A DNA stretch of 64,000 nt from Streptomyces sp. DH12 (GCF_020873895.1 NZ_JAHWGT010000001.1:62001-126000); one strand, 5' to 3'. Positions 17,574 through 26,519 are shown, numbered from the stretch's first letter. Numbers and translations are program-made. The notes: generated by a model from the sequence alone, not told the origin.

Positions 17574-17885
17574 GATGTCGAGCCCTTTCGTCGCGTGTTG
17601 CTCGCGTTCACTCAAAGGATGTGGGAGGTCCGACGACGGCGCGCGTCGAGGCGTATCCGCGCCGTCACCGCGAACGGCCCCGCGGATCCCCCGTCCGCAG
17701 GCGGGGCTGGGACGACGCGCCTACGGGCCGCTCCGACACCTCACCCGTCCGGCCGCCACCCGCCCGCGGTCCGCGGCCCCCTCGCGGGATCCGGCGGGGA
17801 CCCGCGGGCGGTCGCCGCCACGCCCGCCGGGAGGGCGTGGCGCCGCGCGGATGCGGAGCCGCCCCCGCCGTCGCACGATGGACCA
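17574..17885. other. Divergent intergenic region between rppA and the epsilon-subunit gene
   Basis: It should hold the rppA operon promoter on the minus strand. No clear -35/-10 pair was recognised on either strand, and no repeat or coding frame stands out. Confidence 0.4.
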
Positions 17886-18110
17886 ATGCCCCACCACCTG
17901 CGAATAGTTCACGGCTCACCGACGGCTGCGGAGCTCGCCGCCGTCACCGCGGTGCTCGGCGCCCTCGTCTACGGCACCGCCGAGCACACGGCCGGGCGCC
18001 CCCGCCGCCGCCCGCACCGCGCCGAGTGGGACCGGTACTGGAACCCGCACCCCGCCCCCCACTCCTGGTGCGCCCGCGGCCCCCGGCTGCCCTTCCACCG
18101 GCACCCGTAG
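17886..18110 (+). CDS. Acyl-CoA carboxylase epsilon subunit-like protein
   Basis: The 74-residue protein begins MPHHLRIVHGSPTAAELAAV, the typical opening of the small epsilon subunits that bind and activate actinobacterial acetyl/propionyl-CoA carboxylases (ACC_epsilon family). The rest is Arg/His/Pro-rich and ends after an EWDRYWNP segment. Epsilon genes usually follow the beta-subunit gene; here no biotin carboxylase or carboxyltransferase is near, so it is an orphan. Proximity to a malonyl-CoA-consuming PKS is suggestive only. Confidence 0.75.
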   Translation: MPHHLRIVHGSPTAAELAAVTAVLGALVYGTAEHTAGRPRRRPHRAEWDRYWNPHPAPHSWCARGPRLPFHRHP

Positions 18111-18214
18111 GCGCCGGACGGGTCGGCCGGCCACCCCGTCGGCCCGATCGGCCCGGACGACCAAGACGGCTCGGACGACCGGGGCGGCCCGGACGACCGG
18201 GACGGCCCGGACGG

Positions 18215-19078
18215 TCAGCGCCTCGCCGCGCCGTCCCGGCCGTCCCGTACGCCGTGCTCGGCGAGCCGGCCCACGACGAGCCCCCGTGCGCGGCAGTCGG
18301 CGACGACGCCCGGCAGGGCGTCCAGGGCCGACCGCCACGAACCGGGCGCGCACATCGCGTCCGAGTCGTGCAGCAGGACCGTCGCCCCGCCCCGCAGCCC
18401 GCGCGCCACCTCGGCGCGCACGCCCCGCGGGGTCGCGGACGCCGTCCAGTCACGTCCCCACGCCGACCACAGCACCGTGCGCAGCCCCGCCGCCCGCGCC
18501 GCCGCCCGCCGGCCACCGGTCAGCACCCCGTACGGGGGCCGGTACCAGAGGGGCCGGCGCCCGGCCACGTCCGCGACCAGCTCGGCCGCCCGCGCCACCT
18601 CCCGCACGTCGCGCAGCGGCCGGGGCGTCCACGGCCGGTCGTGCCGCCAACCGTGCACGGCCAACTCGTGCCCCTCGGCCACGACGGACCGCCCGAGCTC
18701 CGGCGCCCGCGCGAGCCGCTCGCCCAGCACGAAGAACGTCGCCCGCACCGACAACCGGTCCAGCGCCCGCAGGAACAGCGGCGTCGTGACCGGGTCCGGC
18801 CCGTCGTCGAAGGTCAGCGCGACACGGCCCGGATCGCCCTGCCCGTCCAAGGCCGGCCACAGGGCCCGGCGCACCCCCGGCAGCCAGGCCGCCGCCGGCC
18901 CCACGTGCCAGGCGGCCAGGCCGGCCGCCGCCACCGCTCCCGCCGCGCCCGCGTGCCGTACGGCACCGCCCGGCCCCGCCGCCGCGCGCGCCACCGCTTC
19001 CGCGCGTCCCACCGCGCCCGCGTGCCGTACGGCGGCGTCCCGCGCCGCACCGCGCCCCACCGCTCCCGCCGCCGTCAC
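18215..19078 (-). CDS. Polysaccharide deacetylase (NodB domain)
   Basis: The 287-residue protein starts at GTG 19078, overlapping the transporter stop as GTGA, with AAGGGG 5 bases upstream. The NodB domain has all expected motifs: LTFDDGPDP, HGWRHDRPW, YRPPYGVLTG and VLLHDSD. The N-terminal 85 residues are an Ala/Gly/Arg/His-rich stretch with repeated VRHAGA units and a possible single membrane helix near residues 50 to 70. It is last in the SDR-DMT-deacetylase operon, divergent from a glycosyltransferase, so a cell-envelope glycan or glycolipid is a plausible substrate. Confidence 0.86.
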   Translation of the reverse strand: MTAAGAVGRGAARDAAVRHAGAVGRAEAVARAAAGPGGAVRHAGAAGAVAAAGLAAWHVGPAAAWLPGVRRALWPALDGQGDPGRVALTFDDGPDPVTTPLFLRALDRLSVRATFFVLGERLARAPELGRSVVAEGHELAVHGWRHDRPWTPRPLRDVREVARAAELVADVAGRRPLWYRPPYGVLTGGRRAAARAAGLRTVLWSAWGRDWTASATPRGVRAEVARGLRGGATVLLHDSDAMCAPGSWRSALDALPGVVADCRARGLVVGRLAEHGVRDGRDGAARR

Positions 19079-19947
19079 CACGTCCCCTTCCCGTCCTCCC
19101 CGCCCGTCACCAGCGGCGACCTCGCCAACTCCACACACGCCACCACCAGGACGACCACCGCCACCGCCTCGAAGACGCCCCGCGCCCCCACGGTGACCCG
19201 CTCCTCGAACAGCACGACCCCCAGCACCACGCTCAGCAGCGCGTCACCCATCGTCAGCGCCGGCTGCGACGCCACCAGCGTCCCGGCCCGGAACGTCACC
19301 TGGAGCAGCACGAAACTCGTCAGACCGACCGCGACGGCCGCGTACAACTGCCACGTCCCCAGCAGCACGCCCACCCCGTCCTGGACCCGCCCCAGCGCGT
19401 CCTTCAGCAGCGCCGCCGTGACGGAGAAGCCCATCGCCGTGGCCGTGCCCAGCACCGCCGCCCGGGGCGCCGACGGCAGCCGCAGAGCCACCGCCACCAG
19501 CACCACCATGGCCGCGCCCACCGCCATCCCGGTCCACAGCCAGTCCGCCGCCGGCACCGTGGAGCGCCCGCCCGTCGGCTCGGCCAGCGCCAGGAACGCG
19601 GCGAGCCCGGCGGCCATCGCCCCGAACGCCCACCACGTACGCCGATCCGGGCTGCGCCGGAACACCACCCCGCCCAGCACCAGCGTGAACAGCAGCTCCG
19701 TACTCATCACCGGCTGCACCACCGCGAGCGGCCCCGTCGCCAGCGCCAGCGCCTGGAGGGCACCGGACACGCCCAGCACCACGGACCCCAGCACCCACGC
19801 CCGCCGCCGCAGCAGCCCCCCCGGCCACCACCCGCGCGCGGCCGTGCCCACGGGCCCGGCGTCGGCCGCCGCGCGCCGCTGGAGCACGGAGGCCGCGGCG
19901 TTGCCCACCGCCGCGAGCAGGGCGAGACAGATCGACAGGGCCAGCAT
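19075..19947 (-). CDS. DMT/EamA-like (NIPA-type) membrane transporter
   Basis: The 290-residue protein has nine or ten hydrophobic helices and the two-fold pattern of drug/metabolite transporters. Telling segments are the N-terminal AAASVLQRRAA, GPLAVVQPVMSTELLFTLVL, and GTLVASQPALTMGDALLSVV with VVLFEERV in the second half. This subtype lies between EamA and NIPA Mg2+-transporter families. In this operon, between an SDR and a deacetylase, it might flip or export a lipid or sugar intermediate; the substrate is inferred only from context. Confidence 0.8.
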   Translation of the reverse strand: MLALSICLALLAAVGNAAASVLQRRAAADAGPVGTAARGWWPGGLLRRRAWVLGSVVLGVSGALQALALATGPLAVVQPVMSTELLFTLVLGGVVFRRSPDRRTWWAFGAMAAGLAAFLALAEPTGGRSTVPAADWLWTGMAVGAAMVVLVAVALRLPSAPRAAVLGTATAMGFSVTAALLKDALGRVQDGVGVLLGTWQLYAAVAVGLTSFVLLQVTFRAGTLVASQPALTMGDALLSVVLGVVLFEERVTVGARGVFEAVAVVVLVVACVELARSPLVTGGEDGKGTW

Positions 19948-19956
19948 CGCGGCGGC

Positions 19957-20724
19957 TCAGCCGAACCGCTTGGCCATGGCCCGGAAGAGGCCCGGCGCGG
20001 CCCCCCTGATCCGCGCCGGCACCGTCAGCCACGGCGGCGCGTACACCTCGTCCCGCCCCCGCACCACCGCCTCCCACAGCAGCTCCGCCAACCGCCCGAC
20101 GGGCACCGGACGGGGCCGCGTGCGGTGGTACGGGACGCCGCGACGGGTGAAGAACGGCGTGTCGACGGCCCCCGGCACCACCGAGGTGACCCCCACGCGC
20201 GTACCGGCCAGCTCGTAGCGCAGGCTCTCGCCGAACGCCAGCAGCCCGCCCTTCGTCGCCGCGTAGACCGCCTCGTTCGCCACCCCCACGCACCCCGCCA
20301 TCGAACTGACGAGGACCACCCGCCCCCTGCCGCGCTCCACCATCCCCGGCACCAGGAGCCGCACCAACTGCACCACCCCCGTCAGATTCACGGACACCAG
20401 CCGTTCCACCAGTTCGGGCGGGGTACGGGTGAACGGGCCCGCCCAGCCGATCCCCGCCGCCGCGACGAGCACGTCGACCCGGCCCCCGGCCGCCTCCGAC
20501 GCCCGCCCCGCCAGGTCCTCCACACCGGCGCGCCCGTCCAGGTCCCCGGGGAGCGCCAGGCCGCCGGTACGGCGGGCCACCTCGCCGAGGCGCGTCTCGT
20601 CCCGGCCGGCGAGCACCAGCCGCCAGCGCCGCTCGGCGTCCGCGGCGAACCGCTCGGCCACCGCCTCGCCGATCCCCGACGACGCACCCGTGATGAGTAC
20701 GACCGGCCCTGCCGTTCCCGCCAT
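19957..20724 (-). CDS. Short-chain dehydrogenase/reductase
   Basis: The 255-residue enzyme starts at ATG 20724 with GGAGG 7 bases upstream. It shows the nucleotide-binding TGASSGIG (residues 11 to 18), LVAAAGIG (usual NNAG position), VSSMAG with the active serine, and catalytic YAATK. The C-terminal region (YAPPWLTVPARIRG, PGLFRAMAKRFG) resembles lipid- or polyketide-modifying SDRs with a membrane-facing tail. It is first in an operon with the transporter and deacetylase, 9 bases before the next gene. Confidence 0.87.
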   Translation of the reverse strand: MAGTAGPVVLITGASSGIGEAVAERFAADAERRWRLVLAGRDETRLGEVARRTGGLALPGDLDGRAGVEDLAGRASEAAGGRVDVLVAAAGIGWAGPFTRTPPELVERLVSVNLTGVVQLVRLLVPGMVERGRGRVVLVSSMAGCVGVANEAVYAATKGGLLAFGESLRYELAGTRVGVTSVVPGAVDTPFFTRRGVPYHRTRPRPVPVGRLAELLWEAVVRGRDEVYAPPWLTVPARIRGAAPGLFRAMAKRFG

Positions 20725-20905
20725 GCCAGACCTCCGGATCGAGCGGCTCCGCTTCCCCCCAGCCTCACGGTTCGCATCCGGGCCACCTCCCCACGACGGT
20801 CGGCAGGGCCCGCGAACCACCCGAACAGGCCCGTTCGGACCGCCCCGGGCGCCCGCCGGCGCCACCATGGAGGGGAACGGACCCCTTCCACCGGAAGGCG
20901 ACCAC

Positions 20906-22102
20906 ATGACGCGGCGCTGCCTCGTCCTGAGCGCGAGCATGGGCGCGGGTCACGACGCCGTCGCCACCGAGCTGGCCCGCCGGCTGCGCGCCCGGGGCCA
21001 CGACGTGCACCTCCACGACGTGCTGGCCCTCCTGCCCCCGGGCGCGGGGCCCGCCCTGCGCGGCTTCTACCGGACGGCGGTGCGCCGCACGCCCGCCCTG
21101 TACACGGCGATCTACCGGGTGTTCCTCGCCTCGCCCGGCCCCCGCCCGGACGGCGTCCGGACCGTCCCCCGCGCCGACACCTCCCCCCTCGCCATCTCGG
21201 CCGAGCGGCCCCTCGCCACGCTCGTCGAACGACTGCGCCCCGACGTCGTGGTCTCCACCTTCCACCTCGCCGCCCAGGTCACCGGCCGGATGCGGGAGCG
21301 GGGCGCGCTGCGGATACCCAGTGCCGTCTACGTCACGGACTTCGCCGTCCACCGCGGCTGGCTCCACCCGGGCAACGACCTGTACCTGTGCGTCAGCGAC
21401 GGCGCCGCGGCGGCGGCCCGCGACGGCGCGGGGAGCCGCACGCTCGCCCCGGGGCCGGTCGTCCCGCCCGCCTTCCACTCCGGGTCGCCCCCCGACACGG
21501 GAACCACGGCCGATCCGGCCGGCCTGCCGTACCCGGCCCACTGCGACCGCCCCACTCCCGACCGCCTGGGCCACCCGCCTCGCCCGGACCGCCCCGTCGT
21601 GCTGCTGTCGGCCGGCGCCTGGGGCGTGGGCTCGGACCTGCCGCGGACCGCCGGCGCCCTGGCCCGCCACGGCCTGCGCCCGGTGGTCCTGTGCGGCCGC
21701 GACGAGCGGCTCCGCCGCCGTACCGCCCGCGTACCGGGTGCCGTGGCGCTCGGTTGGACGGACGACCTCCCCGGCCTCATGTCCTCGGCCCGCCTCCTCG
21801 TCGACAACGCCGCCGGGCAGACCGCCGTCCAGGCCCTCGCCGCCGGCCTGCCGGTCGTCGGCTACCGCCCCATACCCGGCCACGGCGCCGACGGGGTACG
21901 GCACATGGCCGCCGAGGGGGTGACCACCACCGCGGCCGACCTGCCCTCGCTGCTGGCCGCAGCCGACCTGCTCGTGCCCGACGGCCCCGCCCGCGACCGG
22001 CAGAGGGCCCTCGGCCACGCCCTCTTCCGCGAGGACGCGGCCGCCCTCGTCGCCGCCCTCACCACTCCCACGGCCCACGACCGCGCCGACGGCCGGGCCT
22101 GA
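20906..22102 (+). CDS. MGDG synthase-like glycosyltransferase (GT28 family)
   Basis: The 398-residue protein opens with LVLSASMGAGHDAVATELAR, the MGDG-synthase N-terminal signature (SxxxGxGH), and has YRTAVRRTPALYTAIYRVF, DVVVSTFHLAAQVTGR and YVTDFAVHRGWLHPG. The C-terminal donor-binding half shows DLPGLMSSARLLVDNAAGQT and VVGYRPIPGHGADGV. Enzymes of this group glycosylate diacylglycerol or related lipids at the membrane using UDP-sugars. It is divergent from the SDR/DMT/deacetylase operon. ATG 20906 follows GGAAGG; an upstream in-frame ATG (20867) lacks a site. Confidence 0.87.
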   Translation: MTRRCLVLSASMGAGHDAVATELARRLRARGHDVHLHDVLALLPPGAGPALRGFYRTAVRRTPALYTAIYRVFLASPGPRPDGVRTVPRADTSPLAISAERPLATLVERLRPDVVVSTFHLAAQVTGRMRERGALRIPSAVYVTDFAVHRGWLHPGNDLYLCVSDGAAAAARDGAGSRTLAPGPVVPPAFHSGSPPDTGTTADPAGLPYPAHCDRPTPDRLGHPPRPDRPVVLLSAGAWGVGSDLPRTAGALARHGLRPVVLCGRDERLRRRTARVPGAVALGWTDDLPGLMSSARLLVDNAAGQTAVQALAAGLPVVGYRPIPGHGADGVRHMAAEGVTTTAADLPSLLAAADLLVPDGPARDRQRALGHALFREDAAALVAALTTPTAHDRADGRA

Positions 22103-22172
22103 GCCAGGATCGGCCCAAGTCCGTCCCAACGAACCGCCAAGCCCCGCACCGTCCCCGAGCCGCGGACGTACG

Positions 22173-22910
22173 GTGCCGGGCGTGACCTCGACACCCGCGC
22201 ACATACCCGCTGCCCGCACCGACCGCCGCGCCCTGCTCCGGGCCGCCCTAGCCGGAGGTACCGCCCTCGGCACCGGCCTCGCCCTCTCCGCCACGCCGGC
22301 CGTCGCGGCGGGACACGCGCACCGGCCCACCACCCCGAGGGCCGCCCTCCGGGAACTGCGCGCCGGCAACCACCGCTGGGCCACCCGCCACCAGACGCAC
22401 CCGCACGAGGCGGGTGCGGACCGGCTGCTGGCCGTCTCCGGGCAGCACCCCTTCGCGCTCGTCCTCGGGTGCATCGACTCGCGTGTCCCGCCCGAGCTCG
22501 TCTTCGACCAGGGCCTGGGCGACCTGATGACCGTCCGCTCGGCGGGGTGCGTGCTCGACGAGGCGGTCCTCGGCAGCGTCGCCTACGGGGTCCTCGAACT
22601 GGGCATCCCCCTCGTGATGGTGCTGGGCCACGCCTCGTGCGGCGCCGTGACGGCCGCCGTCCACGCGGCCGAGACGGGCGAGGAGCCACCCGCCCACATC
22701 GGATACGTCGCCGAGCAGATCCGGCCGGCGATCGACCACACCGGTACGGGGCCGGCCCGCGTCGACGCGACGATCACGGCCAACGTCCGGCTGGTCCGCT
22801 CCCGGCTCGCCGCCGAGCCCGACCTGGCCCGGCGGACCACCGCCGGCCGCCTCGCGATCGTCGGCGCGCGCTACGAACTCGGCACCCAGGAGGTACGCCT
22901 CGTCCCGTAG
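22173..22910 (+). CDS. Beta-carbonic anhydrase with twin-arginine-type signal
   Basis: The 245-residue protein has a TDRRALLRAALAGG segment followed by a hydrophobic run ending ATPAVAA, a Tat-type signal peptide, so it is likely exported folded with its zinc. The beta-CA zinc ligands are Cys100 and Asp102 (CIDSRVP), His153 and Cys156 (HASCGAV). It interconverts CO2 and bicarbonate outside the membrane. Start choice between GTG 22173 and GTG 22182 is uncertain; neither has a strong ribosome-binding site. Confidence 0.9.
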   Translation: MPGVTSTPAHIPAARTDRRALLRAALAGGTALGTGLALSATPAVAAGHAHRPTTPRAALRELRAGNHRWATRHQTHPHEAGADRLLAVSGQHPFALVLGCIDSRVPPELVFDQGLGDLMTVRSAGCVLDEAVLGSVAYGVLELGIPLVMVLGHASCGAVTAAVHAAETGEEPPAHIGYVAEQIRPAIDHTGTGPARVDATITANVRLVRSRLAAEPDLARRTTAGRLAIVGARYELGTQEVRLVP

Positions 22911-23082
22911 CCCTGACGCCCCGTCAGGCGTAGGGCCGCGGGAGCCGGTCGGCTCCCCGCTCCCGGCGACGTCGGTCAGCGGCGGACGCGCCGAGGCCGC
23001 GGCCCCGCGGCCCCGCGGCCCGGCGAGGATCCGCCGCCGACGCCGCCGGGGGCCTGGGGCGTGCGTGGCGCCGGCGGCCCGG

Positions 23083-24057
23083 TCAGGCTCCCGCCGAGGG
23101 CTTCAGGGCGCGCATCCGGCCGTCGAGTTCGCGCCGGTAGAAGTCGATGAACCCGTCCGGGTCGGGCCCGGCGTTCTGCATCACCAGCCGGTCGAAGCCC
23201 GCGTCGACGTAGCCCTGGGCCATCTCCGTGTAGCGCTCCGGGTCGTCGCCGCAGGCGAACGCCTGGAGGATGTCCTCCTCGCGGACCGTCGTCGTGGCGG
23301 CGTCGAAGTTCACCGGGTTCGGCAGCTCGCTCATCACCTTCCACCCGGTCACCGCCCACCGGGACGTCTCCCGGGCGGCCCGCGCCGCGGTCCGCTCGTC
23401 CGGCGCCCACGCCATGGGCACCTCGGCGTACCGGGGGCCGGACCCGCCGGCGTCCCGGTACCCCTGGACGATCTCCGCCTTCGCCTCGGTGGCGAACAGG
23501 GCGTCGCCGAGCTCGGCCGCCACGCGCGTGGAGGCGGGGCCGCTCGCCGCGACCGCCAGGAGGGGCGGGGTGTCGGGCAGGTCGAAGACGCGCGCGTCCT
23601 CCAGCGTGAGGTGCTTTCCCTGGTACGAGCGGTAGCCGCCGCTCCACAGCAGCCGGATGATCTCCAGTGCCTCGCGGAGCATCTCGTGCCGGGCGGTCAC
23701 CGCAGGGTAGCCGCCGCCGATGACGTGCTCGTTCAGCCGCTCGCCCGAGCCGACGCCGAGCACGAACCGCCCGTCCGACAGCAGCGCGAGCGTCGCGGCG
23801 GCCTGGGCGACGATCGCCGGGTGGTAGCGCATGGTCGGGCAGGTGACGCCGGTGGCGAGCCCGATCCTGCTGGTCCTGGCCGCGATCGTGCCCAGCACCG
23901 TCCAGGCGAACGGCGAGTGCCCCTGGTTGTCCAGCCAGGGGTGGAAGTGGTCGCTGATCTCGACGAAGTCGAACCCGGCCTCCTCGGCCAGCACGGCCTG
24001 CCGCACCAGCTCACCCGGCCCGTACGCCTCCGCCGCCAGCTTGTAACCGATCTCCAT
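23083..24057 (-). CDS. F420-dependent LLM-class oxidoreductase (G6PDH-related)
   Basis: The 324-residue protein is a luciferase-like TIM-barrel: MEIGYKLAAEAYGPGELVRQ, VEISDHFHPW, GHSPFAWTVLG, GVTCPTMRYHPAIVAQ and ALLSDGRFVLGVGSGE are typical of the TIGR03557 F420 subgroup, related to F420-dependent glucose-6-phosphate dehydrogenase. ERLNEHVIGGGYP follows. It should use reduced or oxidised F420 with an unknown substrate. ATG 24057 has GGAGG 9 bases upstream. It is converging on the carbonic anhydrase gene. Confidence 0.88.
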   Translation of the reverse strand: MEIGYKLAAEAYGPGELVRQAVLAEEAGFDFVEISDHFHPWLDNQGHSPFAWTVLGTIAARTSRIGLATGVTCPTMRYHPAIVAQAAATLALLSDGRFVLGVGSGERLNEHVIGGGYPAVTARHEMLREALEIIRLLWSGGYRSYQGKHLTLEDARVFDLPDTPPLLAVAASGPASTRVAAELGDALFATEAKAEIVQGYRDAGGSGPRYAEVPMAWAPDERTAARAARETSRWAVTGWKVMSELPNPVNFDAATTTVREEDILQAFACGDDPERYTEMAQGYVDAGFDRLVMQNAGPDPDGFIDFYRRELDGRMRALKPSAGA

Positions 24058-24175
24058 ACGAGATGCCTCCAGGTGGAACCGTCTGGTCCGCGCAGAGGTA
24101 CCCCGCGGGCACGCCCCCTAACGGGCGCCGTCGGCGGACGCCGCCCGAACGGGTAGCGCGTCCCCGCGCGCCGGG

Positions 24176-25480
24176 TCATATGGCGTACGGCCACACGGTG
24201 AGCATGTGCGCGCCGTACCAGCACCCGAAGAGCACCGCTCCCGCCAGGACGGCCACCGCCGTGCGCGGCCGGGCGCCCGCCAGGGCGCGGGCGGGCGGCA
24301 GGAGGAAGACGAGGGCCGGCACGAGCAGCCGCAGCTTGCAGTGGAAGTAGTTGGACTGGCCGAGGGCCATCACGACGACCGCGGTGCCGTAGACCAGCAG
24401 CGGCGGCCAGCTGTCCCGCCGCCACGCCGCCGCGGTGAATCCCAGCAGCACCAGGACGAGCAGGGCGGTGCTCACCGGCACCCAGCCGTCCTCGCGGGGC
24501 AGGACCTCGCCGAGGAAGCGCAGGAAGGCCGCCCCGTTGTCCCACCGCGTGCCCCAGCCGGCCTCCTGTATCAGGAACCACGCGTCCATGCGCCCGACGC
24601 GGTCGCCGACCCAGGCGAGGTAGGCCGGGGTCCCCGCGCAGGCGAGGACGACCGCGGCGACGGGCCGGGTGGCCGGGCGGCGCGCCCGGAGCATGTGCTG
24701 GGCGGCCGCCACCGCCACCGCCAGGGCGACGGCCGCGGCGACCGGCCGGGTCAGGCCGCACAGCAGGGCCAGGGACCCCGCCGTGAGCCAGGCCCGCCGG
24801 TGCGTCGCCAGCAGCGCGCCCGCGGCCAGCGCGGCGAACAGCGCCTCGCTGTACCCCATGAAGAACGTCAACGCCATGGGCTGGGCGCCGGCGAGCAGCA
24901 CGATCCCGACGAGCGCCGTGCGGGCGCCGTGCAGCCGGGCCAGCAGGGAGTGCACGGCCCCCAGCATGGCCAGGACGGCGAGGTGGGACGTGCCGAGCGC
25001 CGCCGTCCCCGTGTCGACGCCGGTGAGGGCCGCCACGGCGCGGGTGAGCAGCGGGTACAGCGGGAAGAACGCCAGGTCGTTGCCGGCCGGTTCGCCGTCG
25101 GGGGAGTGGTTGAGGCCGTCCGGGTACCCGTGCGCCGCTATGTCCGCGAAGTGCCGGGCGTCCCATGCCAGCAACCGGGCGCGTACCCCCTCGCCCCCCG
25201 GTGGGGCCATCAGCGCCAGCAGCCACAGGTGCAGTGCCAGGCTGCCCGCGTAGACGAGGCCGACCGCGGCCGCCGTCCGGGCGGCCGCCTGCCCGGACCG
25301 GGTTCTCCGCCGCGCCGGCGGGTCCGGCGGGACGGCGCCGCGCGGGGCCGTCCCGGCCTCGACGGGGACGGGAACGGCCGGGAGGGGGGCGGCCTGGGCG
25401 GGGACGGCTCGGGCGGGGAGGGTCGGGACGGTGGGACGGGACAGGACGGCGGCCCGCTGGGTGGGGGTCGGCACCGGCAT
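24176..25480 (-). CDS. PIG-V-like GT-C mannosyltransferase, integral membrane
   Basis: The 434-residue protein has a Pro/Ala/Val-rich cytoplasmic N-terminus (1 to about 70), then about nine membrane helices. The extracellular first loop carries LAWDARHFADIAAHGYP and NDLAFFPLYPLLTR, the acidic loop pattern of PIG-V and related polyprenol-phosphate-sugar-using transferases. TFFMGYSEALFAALAAGALL is another PIG-V motif. It probably adds mannose (or another sugar) to a lipid or protein acceptor outside the membrane. ATG 25480 has GAAGGAG 3 bases upstream. Confidence 0.8.
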   Translation of the reverse strand: MPVPTPTQRAAVLSRPTVPTLPARAVPAQAAPLPAVPVPVEAGTAPRGAVPPDPPARRRTRSGQAAARTAAAVGLVYAGSLALHLWLLALMAPPGGEGVRARLLAWDARHFADIAAHGYPDGLNHSPDGEPAGNDLAFFPLYPLLTRAVAALTGVDTGTAALGTSHLAVLAMLGAVHSLLARLHGARTALVGIVLLAGAQPMALTFFMGYSEALFAALAAGALLATHRRAWLTAGSLALLCGLTRPVAAAVALAVAVAAAQHMLRARRPATRPVAAVVLACAGTPAYLAWVGDRVGRMDAWFLIQEAGWGTRWDNGAAFLRFLGEVLPREDGWVPVSTALLVLVLLGFTAAAWRRDSWPPLLVYGTAVVVMALGQSNYFHCKLRLLVPALVFLLPPARALAGARPRTAVAVLAGAVLFGCWYGAHMLTVWPYAI

Positions 25481-25579
25481 CGGCTCCTTCGGCGGGTCCC
25501 GTACGGACCCGTTGGTCGGGGTGGGCGATGCCGGGGATACGCCCGGTGGCGGGCGTTCGGTTGACAGGCGTGACGCGGG

Positions 25580-26026
25580 TCACTGCCCAAGCCGCGAGGT
25601 CGCCGCCGCCGATGTGGCCGCGCCCGTCGCCGCAGGCGGGGACGTCGTCGTCGGCGGGGGCGGCACGGGCACGGTGCTCGTGCCGGGCGACATGGGCGAC
25701 CGCGTCGGGACGGAGGAGGGGGAGGAGGGGGAGGGGGCGGAGGACGGGGACGGGGAGGCCGTGGGAGACGGGGTGGTGGAGACGGTCGGCGAGGGCGCAG
25801 GCCGCGGCCCCGTCGGCGGCTCGCCGGCCGGCCGGCCGATCCACACGGCGAGCAGCACCGCCACCGCGCCGCACGCCACACCCGCCCCGGCGGTCGCGGT
25901 GCGTCGCCGCCGCAGTGCCCTGCCGCGCTCGCGTACGTCCCTCAGGTCGGCGGGACGGGAGCGTTCGGCCACCGACAGGGCCGCGTGGCGCAGCTCGGCC
26001 GCCAGCCGGTCGTCGTGCTCAGGCAT
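25580..26026 (-). CDS. Single-pass membrane protein, putative anti-sigma partner
   Basis: The 148-residue protein has a cytoplasmic N-terminal half (MPEHDDRLAAELRHAALSVA, LRDVRERGRALRRRRT), one membrane helix (about residues 45 to 63) and an outer region composed almost wholly of Pro, Ser and Thr. The start overlaps the sigma-factor stop by 8 bases, so translational coupling is expected. Position and topology suggest an anti-sigma factor, but the zinc HxxxCxxC motif is absent. It could instead be an unrelated sensor. Confidence 0.72.
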   Translation of the reverse strand: MPEHDDRLAAELRHAALSVAERSRPADLRDVRERGRALRRRRTATAGAGVACGAVAVLLAVWIGRPAGEPPTGPRPAPSPTVSTTPSPTASPSPSSAPSPSSPSSVPTRSPMSPGTSTVPVPPPPTTTSPPAATGAATSAAATSRLGQ

Positions 26027-26519
26027 CGCGGTCCTCCGTGGCGGGGACGTGGTCGTCGAGGTGGAGGGCGAGCTTGCCGCGCGCCCGGGAGAGGTGGGTC
26101 TTGACGGTGCCCGACGACAGCCCCGTCTCGACGGCTATCTGCTCGACGGTGAGGTCGCACACGTAGAACAGGGCGGCGCACTGGCGCTGCCGGGCCGGCA
26201 GGCGCCGCAGCGCGGCGCCGAGGTCGACCGTCGCGGGGTCGGGTTCGCCGCCGGAGGTGGCGTCGCCCCGGCGGCGCCACGCGCGCTGCCCGCGCACGAT
26301 CCGGCGCCACCGGCTCACGGCGAGCCGCCAGGCCACGGTGCGTACCCAGGCCTCGGGCCCCAGGTCGGCGTCCAGGCGGTGCCGCCGGACCCAGGCACGG
26401 GCGAACGCCTCCTGGACGACGTCCTGTGCCTCGTGGAAGTCGCCGGTCATCACGTACAGCTGCCCGGTGAGCCGCCGGGCCGCCTGCGCGTAGAACACGG
26501 CGAACTCCTCGTCGGTCAC
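26019..26519 (-). CDS. RNA polymerase sigma factor, SigE family (ECF type)
   Basis: The 166-residue protein starts at GTG 26519 (VTDEEFAVFYAQ), with GGAGAG 6 bases upstream. Region 2 includes LYVMTGDFHEAQDVVQEAFA and AWVRTVAWRLAVSRWRR; region 4 is DLTVEQIAVETGLSSGTVKT followed by HLSRARGKL. This fits the streptomycete SigE family of ECF sigma factors. It is followed at once by the putative membrane anti-sigma gene. Target promoters are unknown; no second copy of a candidate promoter was traced. Confidence 0.9.
   Translation of the reverse strand: MTDEEFAVFYAQAARRLTGQLYVMTGDFHEAQDVVQEAFARAWVRRHRLDADLGPEAWVRTVAWRLAVSRWRRIVRGQRAWRRRGDATSGGEPDPATVDLGAALRRLPARQRQCAALFYVCDLTVEQIAVETGLSSGTVKTHLSRARGKLALHLDDHVPATEDRDA

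Noticed and set aside
18942-19040. 22-bp direct repeat CCGCGCCCGCGTGCCGTACG plus two bases
   Set aside because: It lies inside the Ala/Arg/His-rich N-terminus of the deacetylase and reflects repeated VRHAGA codons, not a mobile element.
22912-22928. Small hairpin CCTGACG/CGTCAGG after the carbonic anhydrase gene
   Set aside because: The 7-bp stem with a 3-base loop and no T-run is too weak to call as a terminator, though its place fits.
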